Assembly: GCA_947591055.1 (NCBI GenBank) | Contig: CANQCW010000006.1 | Span: forward strand, 1-39,199 | DNA length: 39,199 nucleotides | From: an uncultured Clostridia bacterium | GTDB lineage: Bacteria; Bacillota; Clostridia; TANB77; CAG-508 | Direction: 5' to 3' | Part shown: positions 1 through 9,955 of the stretch, one piece after another | How positions within the stretch are numbered: the stretch's first letter is position 1 | Layout of the letters: each line of letters begins with the position of its first letter | The notes under the pieces: generated by a model | Databases searched by the model: none | Told to the model about the DNA's origin: nothing | The model's input: the letters and a program-made list of their open reading frames with translations, nothing else | Made by a program: the position numbers and the translations under genes

Positions 1-98
1 AGTTTTATAATTATGTAATCTCCTATAAGAAACATTTAAGGAGTTAATATAGAGTAACTATTAACAATGCAAAATAAAAGTCAATTGACAAGGAGGAT

Positions 99-689
99 AT
101 GACTATGAGTAAAACAATTGTTATGTTTGATGATAAAGACAGAGAAATAAATATGTCTTTATACGATTTTATTGATGAGCAATATCGGAAAGCAATTCCA
201 ATAATTGTATGTCATGTAACGGAAAAAGAATTTGACACTATGAAAAGACAGATAAAGTTTGGAGCTTTATACGAAAGATTACCAAGAGTTAAAGTTGAAG
301 ACTTGGGATATAATAAATTCCGTTATGTACTGGTATATGATAAACTTGAAAATAATCTATTAGTATCTGATTATGATAACCCTAAAAAAATAGGAAGTTA
401 CAGAATAGATACTGATGGTATACACTATGATGAAAATGGTTATCAACTTACTAATCATCCTGACCCTCTACATTTTTTTTCATGTAATATTAAAGTGTAT
501 ACCACAGAGACTTATGAAGACATTATTGCTCATTATGAATCAATGCAGACAAAAGATGTATTAATTCAGCAAAAAACGAGAGAACTCATTGAGTTAATTG
601 GCCATCACTGCAGAACGTGTAACACAGTATGTACTGGTGGATTAGGAGATAATAACAATTGCTCAAAATGGTCGCATATTATAAGTTAA
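99..689 (+). CDS. hypothetical protein with Cys-rich C-terminus (CRTCNTVCTGG)
   Basis: 196-aa ORF with AGGAGG ribosome-binding site just upstream; followed by hairpin terminator; family not recognised. Confidence 0.7.
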   Translation: MTMSKTIVMFDDKDREINMSLYDFIDEQYRKAIPIIVCHVTEKEFDTMKRQIKFGALYERLPRVKVEDLGYNKFRYVLVYDKLENNLLVSDYDNPKKIGSYRIDTDGIHYDENGYQLTNHPDPLHFFSCNIKVYTTETYEDIIAHYESMQTKDVLIQQKTRELIELIGHHCRTCNTVCTGGLGDNNNCSKWSHIIS

Positions 690-702
690 AATATTTTTAA
701 CT

Positions 703-740
703 CACTATGAAAAGAGAGATAATTCTCTCTTTTTATAGTG
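703..740. terminator. bidirectional hairpin terminator between convergent genes
   Basis: CACTATgAAAAGAGAGA-TAAT-TCTCTCTTTTtATAGTG inverted repeat. Confidence 0.7.
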
Positions 741-759
741 TAAATTTACTTTAAACTTG

Positions 760-1050
760 CTATAATATAATTTCCAAATCAAACGAACCCCATGGATTTG
801 CTATCCATCTCCAACTATTGCATGGACAATACATTGTAAGTGGCCCATAATTTTTTTCGTATATATCAACATACTTTTTTAAGTCCCTAGTATACTCATT
901 ATGAAGTTTTAGTGCTTTTTCATCTTCTACATGAGTATCTAAATATAATGTTAAATCATTTACAGCAAAAGCATAAGATTGAATCATATTCATTAATTCT
1001 GCTTTTGATAGATTATTTTCTTCATTATTTATGACACAATTATAAGGCAT
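760..1050 (-). CDS. cotJB: spore coat protein CotJB
   Basis: CotJB-like pattern AVNDLTLYLDTHVEDEKAL...YEKNYGPLT...WRWIANPWGSFDLE; start chosen at MPYNCV. Confidence 0.8.
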   Translation of the reverse strand: MPYNCVINNEENNLSKAELMNMIQSYAFAVNDLTLYLDTHVEDEKALKLHNEYTRDLKKYVDIYEKNYGPLTMYCPCNSWRWIANPWGSFDLEIIL

Positions 1051-1363
1051 TTGGACATCTCCCTTCATTATAAGTTGCATTTCTTAAATATTCTATCTCA
1101 GCCATCCCTTGACCTGGTTCATAAGGGCTAACTAGTTCTGGATAAAGTGAGCCCATTTTCAATGCTACATTTGGCTTAAATGTAGTATTTATATATTGAA
1201 TTGGAACATAGCTTTGACCATACATATAGTTTTCAGGAAATACTGATGGATCATTAAATCCACAAGAACATTTGTCGTCCATATTGTCATTTTGATTATT
1301 AATTGTAATTACTTGATTTTGATTATTACATTTACAAGTATTACAACTTCTACATCTATACAT
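1040..1363 (-). CDS. cotJA: spore coat associated protein CotJA
   Basis: YVPIQYINTTFKPNVALKMGSLYPELVSPYEPGQ is CotJA-like; overlaps cotJB start; RBS AAAGGAGG. Confidence 0.8.
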   Translation of the reverse strand: MYRCRSCNTCKCNNQNQVITINNQNDNMDDKCSCGFNDPSVFPENYMYGQSYVPIQYINTTFKPNVALKMGSLYPELVSPYEPGQGMAEIEYLRNATYNEGRCPNAL

Positions 1364-1482
1364 CGTTTTCCTCCTTTTTTGTTATACTATATTTTATGGT
1401 AACTTTTATTTATTTGTTACTAAAAAACATTTGCAAACATATCATTTTCAAAAATAAATATAAAAGTTATTTTTTAGTACAC

Positions 1483-1522
1483 AAAAAAACTAAGATTTCT
1501 ATACTTTAAAAAATCTTAGTTT
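1483..1522 (-). terminator. rho-independent terminator of pyk
   Basis: AAACTAAGATTT / AAATCTTAGTTT stem with T-run on the minus strand. Confidence 0.7.
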
Positions 1523-1539
1523 CTTTATTGTAACCTATC

Positions 1540-2979
1540 TTATATTTTAATTATTCCACCTATTGTTTGATTTATTGGACATTTATTAATTGGTACTATT
1601 TTATCTCCACCAGATATAACTATTACATCTCCTTTTTCAAGGATTTCTTGTTCTTTTAATTTTTCTATTCCATCTTCTATTGTTTTATTTATTGTTTCTC
1701 TTGCTTCAATATATACTGGTGTTACGTTCCATGTTAATGCTAATTGATTAAATGTTTTTCTATTATCTGTAATTGCTAGAATTGGACATTCTGCTCCTAA
1801 TCCTGACAAATATCTTGCTGAATTTCCTGTATGTGTATAGCATACAATTGCTGCTGCTTCCATATTTTTTGCTGTTATACAGTTAGCATAAGCAACATGT
1901 TCTTCTAATGAATTTAATTCAACATTTTCGTTCATTTCAAATCTTTTCCAATATCCTATATCTGGCTCTACTCTTTTTGCTATTTTATCCATTGTTTTTA
2001 CACACTCTACTGGATATTCACCCATTGCGCATTCTCCTGAAAGCATTATTGCACTTGTTCTATCATAAATTGCATTTGCAACATCACTTGCTTCTGCTCT
2101 TGTAGGAAGTGGTTCGTGTGTCATTGATTCTAGCATTTGTGTTGCTGTTATTGATTCTCTACTTAATTTATTACATGATTTTATAATTCTTTTTTGCAAT
2201 ATAGGTGGTTCTGTAAAGTCAGTTTCTGTAGCTAAGTCTCCACGTGCTATCATTTGTGCATCTGCTACTTCTACAATTTCTTCTAAGTTTTGAACTCCTT
2301 CTATATTTTCAATTTTTGTAATTATTTTTATGTCTTTTCCACCATTTTCATCTAAAACTTTTCTAACCTGTGCTACATCATCTTTATTTCTTGCAAATGA
2401 CATTGCAACAAAGTCATAATCATGTGCACATGCTGTTTTTAAATCTTCTATATCTTTTTCTTTTAATGCTGGTAATTTTACTGCTGTTCCTGGTAAATTA
2501 ACTGTTTTTCTACTTCCTAAACCATTTCCATGAACTACTGTACATACTATATCTTTATCTTGAATTTCATCTACTACTAATTCAATTGAGCCATCATCTA
2601 TTAAAACTTTTGAACCTGGCACTACATCTTTATACAATTCTTTATATGATATTGATACTCTTTCTTTATTTCCTACAATGTCTTCATTTACAAATGTAAA
2701 TTTTTGTCCATCTTCTAATTGTATTTTTTCATTTCCAGTTTCTAGCATCCCTGTTCTTATTTCTGGTCCTTGCATATCAAGAAGTAATGCTATTGGTATA
2801 TCCATTTCTTTTCTTATTCTTAAGACTTCTTCTGTCTTTTCTTTTTGTTCTTCCCAACTACCATGTGAATAATTTATTCTTGTCGCATTTAATCCTGCTT
2901 CAAATAATTCCTTTAATCTATGCTCACTTGCTGGTCCAATTGTTCCTACTATTTTAGTCTTTCTTAATACTTTTTTCAT
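1540..2979 (-). CDS. pyk: pyruvate kinase
   Basis: KTKIVGTIGPAS, INYSHGSWEEQ, ARGDLATE, TATQMLESM, PTRAEASDVANAIYDRTSAIMLSGE motifs. Confidence 0.97.
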   Translation of the reverse strand: MKKVLRKTKIVGTIGPASEHRLKELFEAGLNATRINYSHGSWEEQKEKTEEVLRIRKEMDIPIALLLDMQGPEIRTGMLETGNEKIQLEDGQKFTFVNEDIVGNKERVSISYKELYKDVVPGSKVLIDDGSIELVVDEIQDKDIVCTVVHGNGLGSRKTVNLPGTAVKLPALKEKDIEDLKTACAHDYDFVAMSFARNKDDVAQVRKVLDENGGKDIKIITKIENIEGVQNLEEIVEVADAQMIARGDLATETDFTEPPILQKRIIKSCNKLSRESITATQMLESMTHEPLPTRAEASDVANAIYDRTSAIMLSGECAMGEYPVECVKTMDKIAKRVEPDIGYWKRFEMNENVELNSLEEHVAYANCITAKNMEAAAIVCYTHTGNSARYLSGLGAECPILAITDNRKTFNQLALTWNVTPVYIEARETINKTIEDGIEKLKEQEILEKGDVIVISGGDKIVPINKCPINQTIGGIIKI

Positions 2980-3066
2980 TTTTATTGTCCTCCATTTATT
3001 TTTTTACGCGTTAGTTATTATAACATTATATTATACTAATTTCAACAATTTTAGTCACTATTTATT

Positions 3067-3127
3067 AAAAAAACGGAACAAAGATTTTCTATGCAATATA
3101 AAGTTGCTTTAAAAATCTAAGTTCCGT
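3067..3127 (-). terminator. long hairpin terminator downstream of glucan phosphorylase
   Basis: ACGGAAC-AAAGATTTT ... AAAAATCT-aa-GTTCCGT stem, T7 on the minus strand. Confidence 0.7.
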
Positions 3128-3167
3128 ATAATCCTCCTCGACACTTAATTTTTTAGGAGCTATATTT

Positions 3168-5741
3168 TTAATCACTAATCCATTTTATTAGATTTAAATT
3201 TGGCCAATCTAATAACATTTCATTTTTAGGAATTGCTCTGAAGGTATATCCATAATCTCCACCTGATTTTAATTCTATTTTAGCAGTATATTTATATTTA
3301 TTTTCTTCTCTGTCTTTTTCAAGTTCCATTGTTTTTATTTGTACGTCTTCTACTACTCCGTCATCTGTTATTTTTCCATAATATACTTGCATTTCTACAT
3401 TTTCTATTTTTATTAAATCATTTGGAAGTTCTACATAACACTCAACATTTATTGGATTTCCTGAATCTATTGTTACATCATTATAATTTGAAATGCTTTG
3501 TGTTATTTTTAGATTTTTCCATTGTTTAGATACTTTATTTTTCCACTCTTCATATTCTATAACATTATTTAAATCTTTAAAATATTTATTTCCTAAATTA
3601 CACAATGGAATATATAGTTTTTGCAAATAGTCTTGTAACATCCTTGCTGTACTAAATCTTCCAGCATTAGATACTATACAATTCTTCATAATATCAAGCC
3701 ATTTATCTGAATAGCCTTTTTCATTTTTTGCATAGTATAATGGTATAATTTTATTTTCTAAAGTATAATACAAGCTTTTTGCATCTTCTTCATCTTGTTC
3801 TTCATTACTTTGATATTCTGCATTTGTACCTATTGCCCAACCGTTTTTTTGGTCATATCCTTCTGCCCACCATCCATCTAGAACGCTAAAGTTTATTACA
3901 CCATTTATTGCTGCTTTTTGTCCACTTGTTCCTGATGCTTCTAGTGGTCTTCTTGGATTATTTAGCCATACATCAACACCTGATATTAAATATCTTGACA
4001 TCCCTATATTATAATTTTCTAAAACAAATACTTTTCCTTTAAATTGTGGTTTTAAAGATAATTCGTGTATGTATTTTATAAGTTCTTGACCTTCTGTATC
4101 TTGTGGATGTGCTTTTCCTGCAAATATTATTTGAACAGGCATATTCTTTTCATTAAATATCTTTGTTATTCTTTCTAAATCTCTAAATATTAATGTCGCT
4201 CTTTTATATGTTGCAAATCTTCTTGCAAATCCTATTGTTAAAATATTTGGATCAAGTCCTCCTACTATTTTGTCTATTTCTTCATAAGAATAATTTGCTT
4301 TTCTTAATCTATTTGTAGTAGATTCTTTAACTATCTTTAATACTTTTTCTTTTCTAGACATATGGATTTCCCAAAGTTTATCATTTGGAATTTTATATAT
4401 ATCTTTCCATACTTCATCATCTTGTATATTGTCTTGCCAATATGGTCTTAAATATTCATTATACAAATCTTTTATTGTTGGTGCAAGCCACGAACAAGTG
4501 TGAACTCCATTTGTTACATAGTCAATTGGTGTTTCATTTGATGGAATTGTAGGCCAAACATCTGAAAATAACTCTCTTGATACTGCACCGTGAAGTTTAC
4601 TTACTCCATTTTTTCTTCCCGCTATTTTTAATGCTAAAATTCCCATATTAAATGTACTTTTTTCTTTATCGTTTGGTTTCATACCTAGCTCTAAGAATTT
4701 TTCTTTTGAAATTCCAAGCTTAGTCCAAAATTTATCAAAATATTTTAAAACTAATTCTATTGGGAATATATCATTTCCTGCTGGAACTGGTGTATGTGTT
4801 GTAAATACAGTTTTAGCAGTTACTATATCTTTTGCTAAGTCAAAAGATATTTCTTTTGTTTTTATAATATTTTTTATTAACTCTAAAGTTAAAAATGCTG
4901 AGTGTCCTTCGTTCATATGATAAACTGAAGGATTATATCCTAATTTTTCAAGCAAGCTTACTCCTGCCATACCTAGGCACATTTCTTGCTGAATTCTTCT
5001 TTCTTGGTCTCCACCATAAAGAGTTGTTGTTATATCTCTATATTCCTCAACATTTTCATCAAAGTCTGAATCTAATAAATATAAATTAACTCTTCCAACT
5101 TCTACCTTCCAAGCTTTAAGTGAAAGTTTCTTTAATGGCATTTTTAAAGTAATGATTAAGTCATCACCATTTTTATCTTTTACAGGTTTTAATGGCAAAT
5201 AGCTTAAATCAATATCTTTATATACTGTTTTTTGTTTTCCTTGTCCATCTATCTCTTGATGGAAATAACCTTTCTTATACAAAAGACCAACTGCAACTAA
5301 TGGTATTCCCATATCACTTGCAGATTTTAAGTGGTCTCCTGACAAAATTCCTAATCCACCTGCATACATTGGCATTGTTTCATCTAATCCATATTCTGCT
5401 GAAAAATATGCAATTAAATCATCTTTGTTTTCAGGATATTTTTTACTAAAATATGTTGATTTTGAATCCATATAATTTTCAAAATCATTTACTATTTTGT
5501 CATATTCTTTTAAAAACACATCATCTTTAGATGCTTTTTCAAGCTTATCTTGTGATACTAATTTTAAAAATTTTATAGGACTTTTTTCACATTTTTCCCA
5601 TAAATCTATATCTAAATTTTTAAATAACCTTAGAAACTCTGTATTCCATGACCACCACATATTATTTGATATATCATACAATTTTCCTATTCTCTTTGGA
5701 AGCTGTGATTTTACTGTTATTTTGTTAAATATATATGCCAT
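3168..5741 (-). CDS. glgP: alpha-glucan family phosphorylase
   Basis: FSAEYGLDETMPMYAGGLGILSGDHLKSASDMGIPLVAVGLLY; HMNEGHSAFLTLE; PRRPLEASGTSGQKAAINGVINFSVLDGWWAEGY. Confidence 0.95.
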   Translation of the reverse strand: MAYIFNKITVKSQLPKRIGKLYDISNNMWWSWNTEFLRLFKNLDIDLWEKCEKSPIKFLKLVSQDKLEKASKDDVFLKEYDKIVNDFENYMDSKSTYFSKKYPENKDDLIAYFSAEYGLDETMPMYAGGLGILSGDHLKSASDMGIPLVAVGLLYKKGYFHQEIDGQGKQKTVYKDIDLSYLPLKPVKDKNGDDLIITLKMPLKKLSLKAWKVEVGRVNLYLLDSDFDENVEEYRDITTTLYGGDQERRIQQEMCLGMAGVSLLEKLGYNPSVYHMNEGHSAFLTLELIKNIIKTKEISFDLAKDIVTAKTVFTTHTPVPAGNDIFPIELVLKYFDKFWTKLGISKEKFLELGMKPNDKEKSTFNMGILALKIAGRKNGVSKLHGAVSRELFSDVWPTIPSNETPIDYVTNGVHTCSWLAPTIKDLYNEYLRPYWQDNIQDDEVWKDIYKIPNDKLWEIHMSRKEKVLKIVKESTTNRLRKANYSYEEIDKIVGGLDPNILTIGFARRFATYKRATLIFRDLERITKIFNEKNMPVQIIFAGKAHPQDTEGQELIKYIHELSLKPQFKGKVFVLENYNIGMSRYLISGVDVWLNNPRRPLEASGTSGQKAAINGVINFSVLDGWWAEGYDQKNGWAIGTNAEYQSNEEQDEEDAKSLYYTLENKIIPLYYAKNEKGYSDKWLDIMKNCIVSNAGRFSTARMLQDYLQKLYIPLCNLGNKYFKDLNNVIEYEEWKNKVSKQWKNLKITQSISNYNDVTIDSGNPINVECYVELPNDLIKIENVEMQVYYGKITDDGVVEDVQIKTMELEKDREENKYKYTAKIELKSGGDYGYTFRAIPKNEMLLDWPNLNLIKWISD

Positions 5742-5846
5742 TTTTTTCCTCCTTAGTAACTTAAAAAATTTTATCTTTCCGTGTTTATATTTTCTTTTAA
5801 TATTATCCCTTAACCAAAGTTTTTTGTCAATGACTTTTAGAAAAAA

Positions 5847-7710
5847 CTATATACATCTTAATGAATTTATAATTGCAATTATTGTAACTCCAACATCTGC
5901 AAATACTGCCATCCACATATTAGTTATTCCGGTTAAAACTTAAAATAAGTATTAATATTTTTATTAAAATTGAAAATACAATATTTTCTTTAGCTATTCT
6001 TATTGTTTTTTTAGAAATTTTTATTGCATCTATTATCTTACTTGGTTTATCGTTCATTATTACTACATCTGATGCTTCTATTGCTGAATCAGAACCTAAT
6101 GCTCCCATTGCAACTCCAACATCTGCTCTAGCTAAAGCTGGACTATCATTTATTCCATCACCTACATAAGCTATTTCCCCTAATTTATTGATTTTATTAT
6201 ATTTTAATAATTCTTCTAACCTTTTTATTTTTTCATCTGGAAGTAAGTTAGAATATACTTTATCTACTTTTAACTTTCTTGCTATTTTTTCAGCTATTTC
6301 TTTTTTATCTCCTGTAAGAATAACTGTTTTTTTGATTCCTAATTTTTTTAAATCTTCTATTAGTTTAAAGCTATCCTGTTTTATTGTATCTGCTATAACC
6401 ATTTTTCCAGCATATTTACCATCAATTGCAACAAATAAGCTTGCATTTTCATTATCTATACTTATATTTTCTTGCTCCATTAGTTTCAAATTTCCCACTA
6501 GAACATTTTTATTATCTATTTTACATTTTATTCCTTTACCTGAAATTTCTTCTAAATTTGTTATTCTATCGATTTGAATCTTTTTAGTATATAATTTTTT
6601 TACAGAATTAGCTATTGGATGATTAGAAAAATGTTCTGCCATTGCACAATATTCTATTAATTCATCTTTAGAAATATTATTTGGCACAATTTCTTGTACT
6701 TCAAAAATTCCTTTTGTTAAAGTTCCTGTTTTATCAAACACTACTGTATCTAAGTTTGCTAAAATATCCATATAACTACTTGCTTTTATTAAAATACCTT
6801 TTTTAGATGCTCCTCCTATTCCACTAAAAAAGCTTAGTGGAACTGATATTACAAGTGCGCAAGGACATGATATTACTAAAAATGTTAAGGCTTTATATAT
6901 ACAGTCATAAATTGATAATGTTTTTGTAAAAATTCCATATAAAAATATTCCAATTGCTAGAATTATTACTATTGGTGTATAGATTTTAGAAAATTTCGTA
7001 ATAAAGTTTTCTGAACTTGATTTATTTTCCGTTGCGCTTTGTACTAGTTCTAATATTTTTGATACAGTAGATTCTCCATATAATTTTGTTACTTTTATAA
7101 TAATTATTCCACTTAAATTAATACATCCACTTAAGACTTCATCTGTTTTTTCTACTTCTTTAGGCATACTTTCTCCAGTTAAAGCTGATGTATCAATTGA
7201 AGATTTTCCATCTACTATAACACCATCTAAAGGAATTTTTTCTCCGGGTTTTACAACTATTAAATCTCCTACTTTTACTTCTTTTGGATTTACCTTTTCT
7301 ATCTTTTCATCTTCTAATTTTAAATTAGCATAATCTGGTCTTATATTCATTAAATCAATAATAGATTTTTTTGATTTTTCTTCTCCTAGCTCTTCAAATA
7401 TTTCTCCTATATTATAAAGTATCATAACTGCAACTGCTTCTGGAAATTCTTTTATTGCCAATGCTCCTATTGTTGCAATTGTCATAAGCAAGTTTTCATT
7501 GAAGAAATCTTTTTTCAATATTTTTTCTATTGCTTCTTTTATTACTCCGAAACCTACTATTAAATAGCTTATTAAAAATAATATAGGTTTTACCCATAGC
7601 ATTTCTGTTTTAATAAATAGTGCAATCAAGCATATTAATAGACTAATTATTATTTTTATAATCTTATTTTTCATAAAGAAACTATTCCCTTCCATTAAAA
7701 TTTTATTCAT
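5847..7710 (-). CDS. cadA: heavy-metal (Zn/Cd-type) P1B ATPase; frame 0 ends at 5920, full length requires +1 shift at 5931
   Basis: CPC motif ISCPCALVISVP, DKTGTLTKG, GDGINDSPALARADVGVAMG; downstream +1 frame encodes GITNMWMAVFADVGVTIIAIINSLRCI, the usual C-terminus of this family. Confidence 0.85.
5929..5931 (-). other. apparent +1 frameshift site at in-frame CGG (AAC CGG AAT -> AAC c GGA ATA)
   Basis: codon 594 of the 7710..5920 ORF; skipping the C joins it to the 27-codon C-terminal extension ending at 5847. Confidence 0.75.
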
Positions 7711-8062
7711 TTATTGTATGAATTACAGCTTTTTCTAAAATCTCTTTCACACAGCTATCTGCTAAAGAGTAATAAACTATCTTTCCTTCTCTTCTTGATT
7801 TTACTAGATTTGCCTCTTTTAATGAACTTAATTGATGTGATATTGCAGATTTTGTAACCTTCGTAATTACTGCTAAATCACAGACACACATTTCATTTAT
7901 ATCTAATGCCCACAACATTTTAACTTTTGTTGGATCACTAAACATTTTATAAAATAATGCTAAATTTTCTATTTTTTTATCACTTGGTAATTGCTTTTTT
8001 ACAGTTTCTACAACTTCCTCGTGAATAATTGTATTTTCACACATATCTAATTTCTTTTCCAT
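7703..8062 (-). CDS. ArsR/SmtB family metal-responsive repressor
   Basis: ELCVC-type box MCVCDLAVITKVTKSAISHQLSSLKEANLVKSRREGKIVYYSL; overlaps ATPase gene; start chosen at MEKKLDMCEN with RBS AAAGGA. Confidence 0.9.
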   Translation of the reverse strand: MEKKLDMCENTIIHEEVVETVKKQLPSDKKIENLALFYKMFSDPTKVKMLWALDINEMCVCDLAVITKVTKSAISHQLSSLKEANLVKSRREGKIVYYSLADSCVKEILEKAVIHTINE

Positions 8063-8126
8063 AAAAATCCTTTCTTTTAGGCTTAATTCTTTCAATCTAA
8101 ATTTTTAATATATAATATGTAAATAA

Positions 8127-8175
8127 TTGAGTAAATGTTCAACTGTAAATTATTATAGTTGAATATTTATTCAAC
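8127..8175. promoter_or_regulatory. candidate ArsR operator pair upstream of the ArsR/ATPase operon
   Basis: perfect GTTGAATA-TT-TATTCAAC (8158..8175) and partial TTGAGTAAATGTTCAA (8127..8142). Confidence 0.6.
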
Positions 8176-8187
8176 TGTCAAGAGTTT

Positions 8188-8252
8188 ATAAAAAAAAGCA
8201 GAAAAATTTTTCTGTTACTTTTTTGAAGTAACTTCATTTCCTGCTTTTTTAT
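8188..8252 (-). terminator. terminator downstream of fabI / FASII operon
   Basis: AAAGCAG ... CTGCTTTTTTT hairpin with internal GTTAC/GTAAC stem. Confidence 0.5.
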
Positions 8253-8316
8253 TTTTATCACAATTAAAATGCCTAAGCTTTATAGTATCCGTGTTCCATA
8301 AATTTTCGACATCAAT

Positions 8317-9090
8317 TTATATTCCCATTATGCTATATCCACTATCTGCATATATTACTTGACCTGTAATTGCATCTGACATTGAGCTTAATAAAAATGT
8401 TGCAACATCTCCTATTTGTTCTATCGTAACATTTCTATGAAGTGGTGCTTTTTCTTCTACAACTGTAAGAATACTTCCAAAATCTTTTATCCCTTTTGCT
8501 GATAATGTTTTAATTGGACCACTTGATATTGCATTTACTTTTATTCCATCTTTTCCAAGATTTTCTGCTAAATATCTTACACTTGACTCTAATGCTGCTT
8601 TGGCAACTCCCATTACATTATACCCTGGAAGAACTTTACTTGAGCCATGATATGTTAATGTTACTAAACTTGCATTTTCATTTAAACAATCTAACTCTTT
8701 TGCTATTCTTGATACTAATACAAATGAATATGCACTAACATCTACTGCGTGAGAATATCCTTCCTTAGATGTTTGAATAAAATCATTATGTAAATCATCT
8801 GTGTTAGCATGTGCAATAGCATGTACTATACCATCTAATTTTCCATTTTCTTCTTTTATTTGTTCAAATAATTTTCTTACTGTTTCATCTTCTGATGCTT
8901 CATCACATACATAAGCTTTTGCACCTTTAAAGTCTTTTATTAGTTCTTCTATTTTAGGTCTATTATCTTCTCCCATAAATGTTACTATAATTTTAGCACC
9001 ATTTTCGTATGCTGATTTTGCTATTCCATAGGCTATAGACCACTTATTTCTTAATCCCATAATTAGTATTTTCTTATCACTTAAAATCAT
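8317..9090 (-). CDS. fabI: enoyl-[ACP] reductase FabI
   Basis: GLRNKWSIAYGIAKSAYENGA, YxxMGxAKAALESSVRYLAENLG, ISSGPIKTLSAKGI. Confidence 0.95.
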   Translation of the reverse strand: MILSDKKILIMGLRNKWSIAYGIAKSAYENGAKIIVTFMGEDNRPKIEELIKDFKGAKAYVCDEASEDETVRKLFEQIKEENGKLDGIVHAIAHANTDDLHNDFIQTSKEGYSHAVDVSAYSFVLVSRIAKELDCLNENASLVTLTYHGSSKVLPGYNVMGVAKAALESSVRYLAENLGKDGIKVNAISSGPIKTLSAKGIKDFGSILTVVEEKAPLHRNVTIEQIGDVATFLLSSMSDAITGQVIYADSGYSIMGI

Positions 9091-9105
9091 ATTTCCCCCT
9101 AAATG

Positions 9106-9955
9106 TTATTCATACTTTTTAAATTCACCAATTTTTCTAAATTTTTGGTATCTTTGTTCTATTAAATCCTCTTTACTTAAAGCCTTTAAATTTTTAATTT
9201 CTTTTAATATTTCCTTTTTTAAATTCAAAGCTATTTTTTCAAATTCTCCATCTTCTTTAATAATTTTATCAACTATTTTAAAATCATACAAATCTTTTGC
9301 TGTTAGTTTCATCTTTTCAGCTGCCTCTTTGGCTTTAGTGCTATCCTTCCACAATATACTTGCATAGCCTTCTGGAGAAAGTATAGAGTATATTGCATTT
9401 TCAAGCATAAAAATTTTGTTTCCAACACTTATTGCAAGCGCTCCACCACTTGAGCCCTCTCCTATTACTACTGTAATAATTGGTACTCCAATTTTTGACA
9501 TTTCAAACATTGATTTAGCAATAGCTTCACCGTTGACCTCTTTGTTCAGCTCCTATTCCAGGATATGCTCCTTTAGTATCAACAAATGTTATTATAGGTC
9601 TATTAAATTTATCTGCCTGTTTCATTAGCCTTATTGCTTTTCTATAACTTTCTGGGTTAGGCATCCCAAAGTTTCTTTTTATATTTTCTTTAGTATTTCT
9701 TCCTTTTTGCTCTGCAATTATAGTAAAATTTTGATTTCCTATTCTTGCTAGTCCACATATTGTTGCAGGGTCATCTCTAAATAGCCTGTCTCCGTGAAGT
9801 TCAATAAATTCATCAAATATTTTTTCAATATAATCTAATGATGTTTTTCTATTTGCATTTCTAGCAATTTCTACTCTTTCCCAAGCTGTAATTTTCTTAC
9901 CTGTTTTTGATGAACTTTGAGCTTTATTAGATTTCAAAATTTCTTTTTCACTCAT
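9106..9955 (-). CDS. accA: acetyl-CoA carboxylase carboxyltransferase subunit alpha, encoded in two frames joined by +1 shift at 9532
   Basis: N-part ...[18 protein letters not shown] and C-part [38 protein letters not shown] form one contiguous AccA; start at MSEKEIL with GGAGG RBS. Confidence 0.9.
9530..9532 (-). other. apparent +1 frameshift site at in-frame CGG immediately before TGA (CAA CGG TGA -> CAA c GGT GAA)
   Basis: skipping the C restores the conserved AccA segment RGQ-GEAIA. Confidence 0.8.

Noticed and set aside
1908-2105. Many + strand ORFs inside minus-strand genes (e.g. 1908..2105, 3329..3529, 15998..16339, 23970..24316)
   Set aside because: Antisense shadow ORFs of well-recognised conserved genes with Leu/Phe/Ser-biased composition and no independent support.
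5776-5846. Possible separate small gene encoding the MWMAVFADVGVT peptide near 5847..5918
   Set aside because: Sequence matches the C-terminus of the adjacent P-type ATPase; better explained as its +1-frame continuation.
9521-9540. accA as an ordinary pseudogene
   Set aside because: Both halves are fully conserved with only one nucleotide out of phase, the gene is in an intact operon, and the same CGG signature recurs in two other genes; recoding or a systematic sequence artefact fits better.
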